NCBI GenBank assembly: GCA_023391695.1
Contig: JAEWAK010000027.1
Span: forward strand, 1 to 64,000
DNA length: 64,000 nt
Origin: Bacillota bacterium
GTDB taxonomy: Bacteria; Bacillota; Clostridia; Lachnospirales; Lachnospiraceae
Direction of reading: 5' to 3'
Shown here: one piece after another, positions 53,446-61,411 of the stretch
Layout: every line of letters starts with the position of its first letter
How positions within the stretch are numbered: the first letter of the stretch is position 1
Translations under genes and position numbers: made by a program
Notes under the pieces: model-generated
Seen by the model: only the letters and a program-made list of their open reading frames with translations
What the model was told of the DNA's origin: nothing
Databases searched by the model: none

Positions 53446-54084
53446 ATGGACTTTGAAGAATTATCATTGGCTGTACAAAAAGGGAAAGCAAAGCAGGTAA
53501 AAGAACTTGTAAATCAGGGAGTAGAAGAAGGAATCTCCATTGAGAAAATATTAAACGAAGGCCTGATCAATGCCATGGGGATTGTCGGCGAAAATTTTAA
53601 AAATAATAAAATTTATGTTCCGGAAATGTTAGTTGCCGCAAGAGCCATGTCTGCAGGATTATCGATTCTGGAACCGCTGCTTACCGCTACCGGTGTCAAA
53701 CCGATCGGCAAAATTGTTATCGGAACGGTAAAAGGGGATTTACATGATATCGGTAAGAACTTAGTTGCCATGATGATGAAAGGCATGGGAGCAACGATCT
53801 ATGATTTAGGTATTGATGTACCTGATATCGCATTTGTTGAAAAAGCAGAAGAAGTAGGAGCGGATATTGTTTGTATTTCTGCTTTGTTAACAACAACCAT
53901 GCCGGCGATCGGAGATGTTATCCGTGAATTTGAAAAAGCAGGCGTCCGGGATAAATACAGAATTATGATAGGCGGGGCACCGGTTAACCAGGCCTTTGCG
54001 GATTCCGTAGGTGCTGATGTATATACTTCTAACGCAAGTGACGCGGCAGAATCGGCAAAAGCATTTTTGGTGTCTAGATATTAA
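53446..54084 (+). CDS. mtaC: Methanol-specific corrinoid protein MtaC
   Basis: 212 residues. An N-terminal four-helix cap domain (~1-85, with LNEGLINAMGIVGENFKNNK) is followed by a B12-binding Rossmann domain with GTVKGDLHDIGKNLVAMMM, in which the His of DxHxxG replaces the lower axial ligand of cobalt, plus SALLTTTMPAIG and GGAPVNQAFADSVGAD. The protein carries the methyl group as methyl-Co(III). It is 21 nt upstream of mtaB, its partner methyltransferase. Strong Shine-Dalgarno AGGAGG. Other corrinoid carriers (MtbC, MttC) share the fold; the mtaB neighbour decides the assignment. Confidence 0.9.
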   Translation: MDFEELSLAVQKGKAKQVKELVNQGVEEGISIEKILNEGLINAMGIVGENFKNNKIYVPEMLVAARAMSAGLSILEPLLTATGVKPIGKIVIGTVKGDLHDIGKNLVAMMMKGMGATIYDLGIDVPDIAFVEKAEEVGADIVCISALLTTTMPAIGDVIREFEKAGVRDKYRIMIGGAPVNQAFADSVGADVYTSNASDAAESAKAFLVSRY

Positions 54085-54105
54085 AAATAATCGGAGGATA
54101 ACAAC

Positions 54106-55482
54106 ATGAGCAGACAGTTTACAAAATTGGCCTATACATCCGTAGATGATTTTATTTACGGTTCCTGTCCAAATCCAGTAACAACAAAAAACGGTTTAGT
54201 AATAGGAGGAGGCCTGATTTATCCGGAAGTTAATTTTACCCTTCCTCCAATGAATATCAGACAGGAAACCATGCCGGAAGTACTGCGGATCTATAAAGAT
54301 GTCATTGAAGGAGTATTAAAAAAAGCCCATGAATTACATGCGCCCGGGCTTGTAATAGAGTTTGAAACCCTTCCGGATATGACGGAACATCCTGAGTGGG
54401 GGATTGAAATCCATAAATTACTTCGGGATACCATGTTTGAATATGAAGCAAAATACGGCTTAAAAAGTGTCATGAGAATGACTCCCAACGACCTCAGGGA
54501 AATGAGCCGCCCGCCTGTTATGAGAAGCGGACAGTATTGGGAGGCAATGGTTAAGACCTTTGAAGGAGCTGCAAAAGACGGGGCCGATATTTTAGCTATT
54601 GAATCCACCGGCGGTAAGGAAGTAAATGACGAAGCAATCATTAATGCCGACCTTAGAACCTCCATATTTGCCCTTGGCTGTCTGGCTTCTAGGGATATGA
54701 AATGGCTCTGGACAAACATTTCCGATATAGCCAAAGCCAATAATGCCATATCCGGCGGGGATTCTGCCTGCGGTTTTGCCAACACTTCCATGGTACTTGC
54801 GGAACAGGGCTTTATTCCCAAGGTATATGCCACGGTCATGAGAACCATTACCACGCCAAGGGCTCTTATTGCCATAGAAAACGGTGCGGTAGGCCCCGGT
54901 AAAGACTGTGCTTATGAAAATGTTTACTTAAAAGCCATAACCGGTACACCAATCGCCCTGGAAGGCAAGAGTGCTGCTTGTGCCCACTTCAGTCCCATCG
55001 GTAATATAGCGGCTTCCGTTGCGGATTTATGGAGTAATGAATCCGTACAGCAGGTAAAACTTTTAAGCGGCTTTGCACCGGTCGTGTCGACCGAACAGTT
55101 AATCTATGACTGCAGGCTTATGAATACCGCAGCCAAAAAAGGACAGGCTAAATTAATGAGGGACTTCCTTGTTGAATCCGACTGCTATTTAGACCCCCAG
55201 GCTTATATTTTAAGACCTGAGATCGCTTTCGAAATCGGCAATGAAATCGTAAAAACCCAGGATCCCTTCATCCGGACATTAAATACGGCTAAATTAACCC
55301 TTGAAATATTACAAAGGGCAGTAAAAAATAAAGAATTGGTATTAGAAGAAAGAGAAATCAACTGGCTGGGTATTTTAGAATCACAGATAGAAGAAATTCC
55401 GGAAGATGAAGAAGCTTTTATTGCGGAAATGAAAGAAGAAGTGGATACTGCCAAATATAATCCGGCTGAGTATGGAATCTAA
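54106..55482 (+). CDS. mtaB: Methanol:corrinoid methyltransferase MtaB
   Basis: 458 residues, the usual MtaB length (~460). A TIM barrel whose zinc ligands line up with those known from Methanosarcina barkeri MtaB (Glu164, Cys220, Cys269): here E166 in IESTGGKE, C222 in GGDSACGFANTS and C268 in VGPGKDCAYEN. Further conserved blocks are YPEVNFTLPP, LEGKSAACAH and ADLWSNESVQ. It activates methanol on zinc and methylates Co(I) in MtaC. Together they show methanol use by a bacterium; the methyl group should finally reach tetrahydrofolate, but that enzyme is not encoded nearby. Confidence 0.94.
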   Translation: MSRQFTKLAYTSVDDFIYGSCPNPVTTKNGLVIGGGLIYPEVNFTLPPMNIRQETMPEVLRIYKDVIEGVLKKAHELHAPGLVIEFETLPDMTEHPEWGIEIHKLLRDTMFEYEAKYGLKSVMRMTPNDLREMSRPPVMRSGQYWEAMVKTFEGAAKDGADILAIESTGGKEVNDEAIINADLRTSIFALGCLASRDMKWLWTNISDIAKANNAISGGDSACGFANTSMVLAEQGFIPKVYATVMRTITTPRALIAIENGAVGPGKDCAYENVYLKAITGTPIALEGKSAACAHFSPIGNIAASVADLWSNESVQQVKLLSGFAPVVSTEQLIYDCRLMNTAAKKGQAKLMRDFLVESDCYLDPQAYILRPEIAFEIGNEIVKTQDPFIRTLNTAKLTLEILQRAVKNKELVLEEREINWLGILESQIEEIPEDEEAFIAEMKEEVDTAKYNPAEYGI

Positions 55483-55543
55483 GGTAACCGGTAAATAACC
55501 GATTTTTATAATGAAAAGTATTCGTTAATTTAATATTATATTT

Positions 55544-55595
55544 AAAAATAACTGGGTAAATCATACAATAGCCATTGAGATTCCCAGTTATTTTT
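55544..55595 (+). terminator. Terminator after mtaB
   Basis: AAAAATAACTGGG (55544-55556) pairs perfectly with CCCAGTTATTTTT (55583-55595), with a T-run at the end. It separates mtaCB from the tandem leader array and the cobW-type gene. Confidence 0.85.
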
Positions 55596-55604
55596 CAAAG
55601 AATA

Positions 55605-56000
55605 CTGATTTGCATACCGCCAAGACGTCAGATGGAGTTAAGTTGAAAAAATAAAAGCAATTTTTTCAACATCCTGATTTGTACGTGCGCCAGAGCGCAC
55701 AGATGGGAGTTAAGTTGAAAAATAAAAGCAATTTTTCAACATCCTGATTTGTACGTGCGCCAGAGCGCACAGATGGGAGTTAAGTTGAAAAAATAAAAGC
55801 ATTTTTTTCAACATCCTGATTTGTACGTGCGCCAGAGCGCACAGATGGGAGTTAAATTGAAAAAATAAAAGCAATTTTTCAACATCCTGATTTGTACGTA
55901 CGCTAGAGCGCACAGACGGGAGTTAGGTTGAAAAAATAAAAGCAGTTTTTTCAACATCCTGATTTGTACGTGCGCTAGAGCGCACAGACGGGAGTTTAGT
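55605..56000 (+). repeat. Tandem array of five ~71-nt leader units (plus a diverged half unit) before the cobW-type gene
   Basis: Units lie at 55643-55714, 55715-55784, 55785-55856, 55857-55927 and 55928-56000 (70-73 nt), after a diverged partial unit at about 55605-55642. Each holds an A-T hairpin (TTGAAAAAA...TTTTTTCAA), CATCCTGATTTGTAC, a 6-bp GC hairpin (GTGCGC-CAGA-GCGCAC, with small changes), and AGATGGGAGTTAAG. This Shine-Dalgarno-like end is followed by TTG AAA AAA TAA (the start of the next unit) or, in the last unit, by the real ATG. One more copy precedes vanG at 33278-33348. Confidence 0.9.
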
Positions 56001-56975
56001 ATGAAAAAAATAAAAATAGATATAATATCCGGTTTTTTAGGAGCTGGGAAAACCACTTTTATCAAAAAATTAATGGAAGGCGTATTTTCGGATGAAACAA
56101 TCGTGATTCTGGAAAATGAATTTGGCAGAATCAATATAGACCAGGAGACTTTGGGAAGAGAGGGGCTGACTGTAAAACCCATACAGGCAGGATGTATCTG
56201 CTGCAGCAGTTCCCTGGAGCTGTCTGCAGGTATCTTTGAGATAATAAAAGAATTTAATCCTGACCGTATTATAGTGGAACCTACAGGTATTGCAAAACTG
56301 ACTGAGATAAAGAAAATCCTGCAAAACAAGGAACTGGAAGATTTATGCGAAACAGAGCATATCGTTACCATTGTGGATGGGAAAAATTATTATTTAAGAA
56401 CCCTGATATCAAAAGATTTCTTTGAAGACCAGATACGGGCAAGTGAAGTAATATTTTTAAGTAAAACAGACGGAATGGAAGAGGAGAAAAAACATGGTAT
56501 CATGACAGAAATATATAAAATAAAGCCCTCCTGCCATATCATTTCAGATCCGTGGGACAATATCCCCCTGGAAAATTTTAAGATACTCATGGAATTAAAA
56601 AACGAAACCGGCGGTTTCAAACAGCCGCTTCGTCTCAGAATAAATCATGTAAACGATTTTGAAAGTTATGAAATTACCAGGGAAACCAGTATAAATATAG
56701 ATCAAATCAGGATTTTCATTGATGATATCGAAAATAATATATATGGAGAGGTACACAGGTTAAAAGGAATTTGTACCGATTCGGATCAGGGATTATATTC
56801 CGTAGAATACGTACCGGGTGAAACCGTCATAAAATTATTGCCGGACAGGAAAAGACAAAGCGAATATTCCGGGTCCGCTACGCTGCTTTCTTATAAGGTT
56901 AAATCAGACCGGTCTGAAATATGCCTGATCGGGCGGAATATGGAAACGATTAAACTGGATAGAGTTTTTTTATAG
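56001..56975 (+). CDS. CobW-type P-loop GTPase (metal/cofactor chaperone)
   Basis: 324 residues. Walker A is GFLGAGKTTFIKK at residues ~11-23, with LENEFGRINID (switch), GCICCSSS (the CxCC metal-binding motif of the COG0523/CobW family), IVEPTGIAK (Walker B region) and LSKTDGM in the place of NKxD. The C-terminal CobW_C-like domain follows (~210-324). Members deliver metals or act in cobalamin-linked pathways; proteins of this type are found beside methyltransferase genes in methylotrophic anaerobes. Context suggests a role in charging or maintaining zinc MtaB or corrinoid MtaC. ATG at 56001 directly follows the last leader unit (GGGAGTTTAGT). Confidence 0.87.
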   Translation: MKKIKIDIISGFLGAGKTTFIKKLMEGVFSDETIVILENEFGRINIDQETLGREGLTVKPIQAGCICCSSSLELSAGIFEIIKEFNPDRIIVEPTGIAKLTEIKKILQNKELEDLCETEHIVTIVDGKNYYLRTLISKDFFEDQIRASEVIFLSKTDGMEEEKKHGIMTEIYKIKPSCHIISDPWDNIPLENFKILMELKNETGGFKQPLRLRINHVNDFESYEITRETSINIDQIRIFIDDIENNIYGEVHRLKGICTDSDQGLYSVEYVPGETVIKLLPDRKRQSEYSGSATLLSYKVKSDRSEICLIGRNMETIKLDRVFL

Positions 56976-56996
56976 GAACCAGTTCATGTTTCTAAA

Positions 56997-58229
56997 CTAT
57001 AAGGTTTGTCTGTACTGCTTCGGTGTCATACCTGTAGCCTTTTTAAATACATTGGAAAAATAACTCTGGTTATCAAATCCCAGTTCAATCGCTATGTTAA
57101 TGAGGGACAGATTGGAATTCTTCAGTAAAAGCTTGGCATTTTCAATTTTTAAATTTAACAAGTAATTCGAGAAGTTTATTCCCGTCTCTTTTTTAAACAG
57201 GGTCGAAAAATAAGCAGGATTTAAACCTACCTGCTCGGCTGCCATTTCCAGGGTAATGTTTTGATTATAGTGGTCATTGATAAAATCTATGCTTTTTTTG
57301 ATGACGGAAAGATTATTATTGTTGGTATTGGAAAAGGCCATATTCGTAAACTGTTCCAGGGTTTCCATCAGCACATAGGAAAGGTCGGTCAGATTCTTAA
57401 CATTTGTCAGTTCCATCATAAAGGTTTCCGTCATATGGTAAACGGAGCTTTCGTTAGAACCTGCCTCATAGGTCGCCCGGGATAATAAAGCAACTAATTC
57501 GATGGTCCTTACCTTTATAATTTCTATATTATTGCCTGAAGTGAAATAAATTTGTCCCAGCATATCATTTAACGTAGCTTTCGCACCCTTTGAATTTCCC
57601 GACAATACATCATGGATCAGGCTTTTTTCCATGGCATATTGTGTGGCGGAATAAGGCTTGTCTTCTTTGGTCAACTGTATATATTCACCGATTTTGGCCT
57701 GCTGGAAGGCTTTTTCGCTTAATTTTTTTGTGCGTTCCGCCTCTGTGCTGATCAGGTTTGTTACAAGTAAAAATAATAATTTACTTAAGTGCCTTGCCTG
57801 AAAAGGTTCGATTAAGGGAATGGCTGTTAAAGCAGTATACATCTTCCGGCGGTAATCAAGGCTGATATTGTATTTCTGGATAATACCGTCAACCAGGGTA
57901 ATATCCGGATAATCTAATGCAATAGGACCGGCCAGGACACTTCCCTGATAAGAATTTTCTTTCACAATCGGGACAGTAAAATGGATAAGTCCTCCGGGGC
58001 ATAAATAGATATACGATTCCCCAAGGTTAAGGGATTGCATGCAGGAATCCTGATGCTTTTTGGAACAAGGGCAATATTTACCGGTAGCTTCTTCAAACAG
58101 GGCACAATACTGATAAGTCTGACCGAAAAGAGCAGTCTGTTTTCCATCCTTATCAAGAACTGTTAATGTAATATTTGTTGCATTTGCATAAGTCTGCAAG
58201 TTTACGTTTAAAATATCAACAAATTCCAT
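56997..58229 (-). CDS. PocR-domain AraC-family transcriptional regulator
   Basis: 410 residues from the ATG at 58229, which has GGAAAGGA 7 nt upstream; an in-frame ATG at 58322 lacks one. Residues ~1-165 form a PocR-type sensor with clustered cysteines (YCALFEEATGKYCPCSKKHQ; DSCMQSL; YLCPGGLIHFTVPI), which could bind a metal or small ligand. The C-terminal ~100 residues are an AraC double helix-turn-helix (QNITLEMAAEQVGLNPAYFS; NIAIELGFDNQSYFSNVFKK; TGMTPKQYRQ). It is divergent from the RACo/RamA-like gene and convergent with the cobW-type gene, so it probably activates the methanol genes in response to a C1 substrate. Confidence 0.88.
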   Translation of the reverse strand: MEFVDILNVNLQTYANATNITLTVLDKDGKQTALFGQTYQYCALFEEATGKYCPCSKKHQDSCMQSLNLGESYIYLCPGGLIHFTVPIVKENSYQGSVLAGPIALDYPDITLVDGIIQKYNISLDYRRKMYTALTAIPLIEPFQARHLSKLLFLLVTNLISTEAERTKKLSEKAFQQAKIGEYIQLTKEDKPYSATQYAMEKSLIHDVLSGNSKGAKATLNDMLGQIYFTSGNNIEIIKVRTIELVALLSRATYEAGSNESSVYHMTETFMMELTNVKNLTDLSYVLMETLEQFTNMAFSNTNNNNLSVIKKSIDFINDHYNQNITLEMAAEQVGLNPAYFSTLFKKETGINFSNYLLNLKIENAKLLLKNSNLSLINIAIELGFDNQSYFSNVFKKATGMTPKQYRQTL

Positions 58230-58483
58230 AAAGCATTCCTTTCCAATATATAAAATCGTATCAATTATACATAAAAAACAGGGAGCAACATTAAGTATAT
58301 AGTAAAAGTGAATAAATTGCAACCACCAAACTAACTAGTCTTAAACCGCAGCAGTTTCATCTCTGGCGCAGTACGGTGAGTTTATGTTCCTAAGGAACCA
58401 ACCTTTTTAATCTTCTTGGGGATTGCATTGAAAAGCAGCCATGAATTCCCTGTTACGATATTATTCGTATGTATTGATATAAA

Positions 58484-58800
58484 TCTATGATATAATAAAT
58501 ACGGATTGGACAGACATTACACCCGCTCCGAAGGTCGTGAGTGCATATCATTGGCACGAAGGCCCGGATACCAGGGGGCTTGCGGACATGGTATAATGTC
58601 AATTGACATTATACCGGCGCCGTACCAAAGTGAGTGCGCATCAACGCCGCGAAGCAGCGCAATACCATGGGAGGTTACGGACATGGTATAATATAGTCAG
58701 ATACCGCGCCGAACAAAGTGAGTGCGCATCAACGCTGCAAAGCAGCGCATACCATGGGAGGTTACGGACATGGTATAATGGTATAATGATATAATACAGT
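58484..58800 (+). promoter_or_regulatory. Tandem promoter/leader array upstream of the RACo/RamA-like gene
   Basis: Three related ~62-nt cores (58537-58597, 58630-58692, 58718-58779) each run from GTGAGTGC through a small hairpin (CGCTGC-AAA-GCAGCG in the last), ATACCATGGGAGGTTACGGA and CATGGTATAAT. Six extended -10 motifs (TGnTATAAT) have their TATAAT at 58491, 58592, 58687, 58774, 58782 and 58790. In each core GGGAGG or a similar purine run precedes ATG GTA TAA by 6-8 nt, a start codon with an almost immediate stop. Likely a multi-promoter control region for the downstream gene and a target of the divergent AraC protein. Confidence 0.7.
58590..58615. promoter_or_regulatory. Perfect 26-bp palindrome with TATAAT on both strands
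   Basis: GGTATAATGTCAA (58590-58602) is followed directly by its exact complement TTGACATTATACC (58603-58615). It overlaps the second extended -10 motif of the array and provides a TATAAT and TTGACA in both orientations. Strong candidate for an operator of a dimeric regulator, or a divergent promoter core. Confidence 0.6.
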
Positions 58801-58899
58801 TGATACCTGAACTTCACAGTACAAAATAGAATAGATAAATCAGCTATTAACACTTCTTTGGAAACTGTGATGTTTTATTTTATAACATAAGGAGTTTGA

Positions 58900-61101
58900 A
58901 TGGGAGACATTATAACAAAGGACGAATTTCATATAGAGATAGAACCAAAAGCCGTATTGCAGTTAATTCAATGCTATGAAGATAATCCCATCTATGGGGA
59001 AGTTTTGGAAGAATATGAACAGTTAAAACCAATTGTTTTAAAACGGATCCGTCCTAAGGCCGTGATTTGTTTTACTTCCATAGAGGAGGAATATGCCTCT
59101 GTACTGCCGTCAAACAGTCCTGTCTTATATTCCATTGCAACAGTCGGGGATGAAATAGGAGAGTTGTCCAAGCAATATTTTTCGGAAGATGAGTACCTGA
59201 AAGGAATGTTAGTGGATGCTATGGCAGATGCCTGTCTGTTTGGGATGGAAGAGGACTTAAAAGCCTGGATCAAGGCAGAATGCAGTAAACGTAAATTTGG
59301 AGTCAGCCACCGTTATGAGGCACCTGTTAATATTCCCATGGAAGCGCAGAGAATAGCTTACAAGACGACAAAAGCGGAAGAAACCCTGGGGCTTTCCATT
59401 ACTGCCGGATATATGTTTGACCCGGTTAAAACAGGCTGCCAGGTATTCGCCCTTACAAAGAATGAACAATTGTTCCGCTTGGATCATGATTGCAGGGAGT
59501 GTGATAATGTGGATTGTACGGTAAGAAATGTCCCGGCCGTTACGGTTACAGCTGTTACGGCAAAAGGGGAAAAAGTCCTGGAATGCAGGGAGAAGGAAAC
59601 CCTTCTGGAAGCAATGATATGCGGCGGAATCTATTTTAGTGCGGTATGCGGAGGCAATGGTACCTGCGGCAAATGTAAGATACGGCTGATGGACGGTGAG
59701 CTGACCGTAAGTCATGCAGATGTAAAATATTTTTCAACAGATGAACTGAAAGAAGGATGGAGACTGGCTTGTCAGGCATATCCAAAAAGTTCCTGTAAAG
59801 TCCTGGTTATGCAAAAGGATGAAGCTGATTTTGAAGTTCTCCAGGACTTTAAAGAAAAACCGCAAAAAAGAGAAACGAGAAGGGAAGAGGATTATTCCAT
59901 AGCCATAGACATAGGGACCACTACCCTTGCGGTATCATTAGTAGGGAATATCGGAAAACACCCCATAGCTACCTATACTGCCGTCAATCAGCAGCGTGCC
60001 TATGGAGCAGACGTAATATCCAGGATGCAGGCTTCCATGAATGGTAAAGGCAGGGAATTAAGAATGAGCATCTGCAAGGATTTATTAACGGGAATAGAAC
60101 AGATCCTAGGCCGCAATGGAATTAATAAAAATAAAATCAAAGAAATTGCCATAGCCGGCAATACCACCATGGGACATTTGTTAATGGGTTTTGATTGCAG
60201 TAAACTTGGAGTATTTCCCTTTACGCCCGTGGATATCAGCCTGATGAGACGTCCCTTCCGGGAAGTTTTTGGAGCTTCCGATGGAATGGACTGTATGGTT
60301 ACCTTATTACCGGGTATTTCCACTTATGTAGGAGCAGACATTGTATCCGGTTTATATTTCTGCGGATTCCACCAAACGGATAAAATTAATCTGCTGGTCG
60401 ACCTTGGGACCAACGGAGAGATGGGAATCGGCAACCGTGAAAAGATTATAACAACTTCCACCGCCGCCGGACCGGCTTTTGAAGGAGGTAATATTACCTG
60501 GGGAACCGGCAGTATTAAGGGCGCTGTCTGCAATGTGAATCTGACAGATGATCAGGTAACCATACGGACCATTGGAGATAAGGAGCCCATTGGTATCTGC
60601 GGAACCGGTGTGATTGAAACGGCTGCGGAGCTGGTGAAAGCGAAAATAATTGATGAGACAGGGCTTATGTCAGAAGATTATTTTGACAGCGGTTATCCCC
60701 TGGCAAAAACACCAAAAGGGGAAAGTATCGTATTTACGCAGAAGGACATCCGGGAATTACAGTTAGCCAAATCCGCCATCCGGTCAGGCGTAGAGACTCT
60801 GCTTTTACGCTATGGCGTAAATTATGAACAAATTGACAGGGTATATCTGGCAGGCGGTTTTGGATTTAAGATGGACCAGGAAAAAGCCATTGTTATAGGT
60901 ATGCTGCCGGAAGAATTCAGAGGCCGGATTGAAGCCGTGGGTAACAGTTCCTTAGGGGGTGCCGTTAAGTATTTGGCCGAAGAAAATTCCAAGGATCCCC
61001 TTCTTCACATTGTGACAGTTTCTTCCGAAATCAATCTGGCAAATGACACTGCTTTTAATGACTTTTACATGAAATATATGTTTTTTGAAGATGACGAATA
61101 A
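58900..61101 (+). CDS. ATP-dependent reductive activator of corrinoid proteins (RACo/RamA-like)
   Basis: 733 residues. Residues ~1-215 resemble the activation domain of B12-dependent methionine synthase and end with a Cys-rich DCRECDNVDCTVRN. Residues ~218-305 are a plant-type [2Fe-2S] ferredoxin domain with CGGNGTCGKCK and a later CQ. From ~330 to the end is the DUF4445/ASKHA ATPase (IAIDIGTTTLAVSLVG; LLVDLGTNGEMGIG; YLAGGFGFKMD). Such proteins use ATP to return inactive Co(II) corrinoid to Co(I). The methionine-synthase-like N-terminal domain is an added part that could bind the corrinoid partner. It serves MtaC by context. ATG at 58900 with AAGGAG 6-7 nt upstream. Confidence 0.92.
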   Translation: MGDIITKDEFHIEIEPKAVLQLIQCYEDNPIYGEVLEEYEQLKPIVLKRIRPKAVICFTSIEEEYASVLPSNSPVLYSIATVGDEIGELSKQYFSEDEYLKGMLVDAMADACLFGMEEDLKAWIKAECSKRKFGVSHRYEAPVNIPMEAQRIAYKTTKAEETLGLSITAGYMFDPVKTGCQVFALTKNEQLFRLDHDCRECDNVDCTVRNVPAVTVTAVTAKGEKVLECREKETLLEAMICGGIYFSAVCGGNGTCGKCKIRLMDGELTVSHADVKYFSTDELKEGWRLACQAYPKSSCKVLVMQKDEADFEVLQDFKEKPQKRETRREEDYSIAIDIGTTTLAVSLVGNIGKHPIATYTAVNQQRAYGADVISRMQASMNGKGRELRMSICKDLLTGIEQILGRNGINKNKIKEIAIAGNTTMGHLLMGFDCSKLGVFPFTPVDISLMRRPFREVFGASDGMDCMVTLLPGISTYVGADIVSGLYFCGFHQTDKINLLVDLGTNGEMGIGNREKIITTSTAAGPAFEGGNITWGTGSIKGAVCNVNLTDDQVTIRTIGDKEPIGICGTGVIETAAELVKAKIIDETGLMSEDYFDSGYPLAKTPKGESIVFTQKDIRELQLAKSAIRSGVETLLLRYGVNYEQIDRVYLAGGFGFKMDQEKAIVIGMLPEEFRGRIEAVGNSSLGGAVKYLAEENSKDPLLHIVTVSSEINLANDTAFNDFYMKYMFFEDDE

Positions 61102-61214
61102 ATCGGATTTCATGTGAAAATTGGTAAAACACCACTCCGGTCAGTAAAGAAATTGCAGTCAGGTGCGGTTTTTATAATATGTCCAATTTTTGACGCCTAT
61201 AAAAAAACAGACAT

Positions 61215-61295
61215 GTATTTCTCCGGGAGAATTTCTCTTAGGGACAATTTCTCCTGGGAACAATTTCTCTTAGGGAAATTTAACCTAAGGAGAAA
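61215..61295 (+). repeat. Short tandem repeat and hairpin between genes
   Basis: 16-nt units AATTTCTCTTAGGGAC (61230-61245), AATTTCTCCTGGGAAC (61246-61261) and AATTTCTCTTAGGGAA (61262-61277) follow a diverged first unit at 61215. The last unit pairs with CCTAAGGAGAAA (61284-61295) to form a hairpin. It may be the terminator of the activator gene or an operator array for the glycosidase gene. The rest of 61102-61411 holds no gene I trust. Confidence 0.55.
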
Positions 61296-61411
61296 AGACC
61301 GGACAGTAAAATAAATGCAAAATACAGGAAAAAAACTGCATAGACGATGGGTATCCGGAATGTTATATTAGATTATAAATGGAGAATGATAAATAAAAGG
61401 AGAAGGTATGT

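Noticed and set aside
55605..56000. Tandem repeats that look at first like a CRISPR array
   Set aside because: Units are contiguous and similar along their whole 70-73 nt; there are no unique spacers between short repeats and no cas genes.
58506..58794. Short open frames of about 60 codons within the promoter array
   Set aside because: They arise from the repeat units themselves, overlap each other in different frames and lack protein-like composition.
61114..61314. 66-codon GTG-started open frame after the corrinoid activator gene
   Set aside because: No ribosome binding site, and its second half is a translation of the 16-nt tandem repeats.
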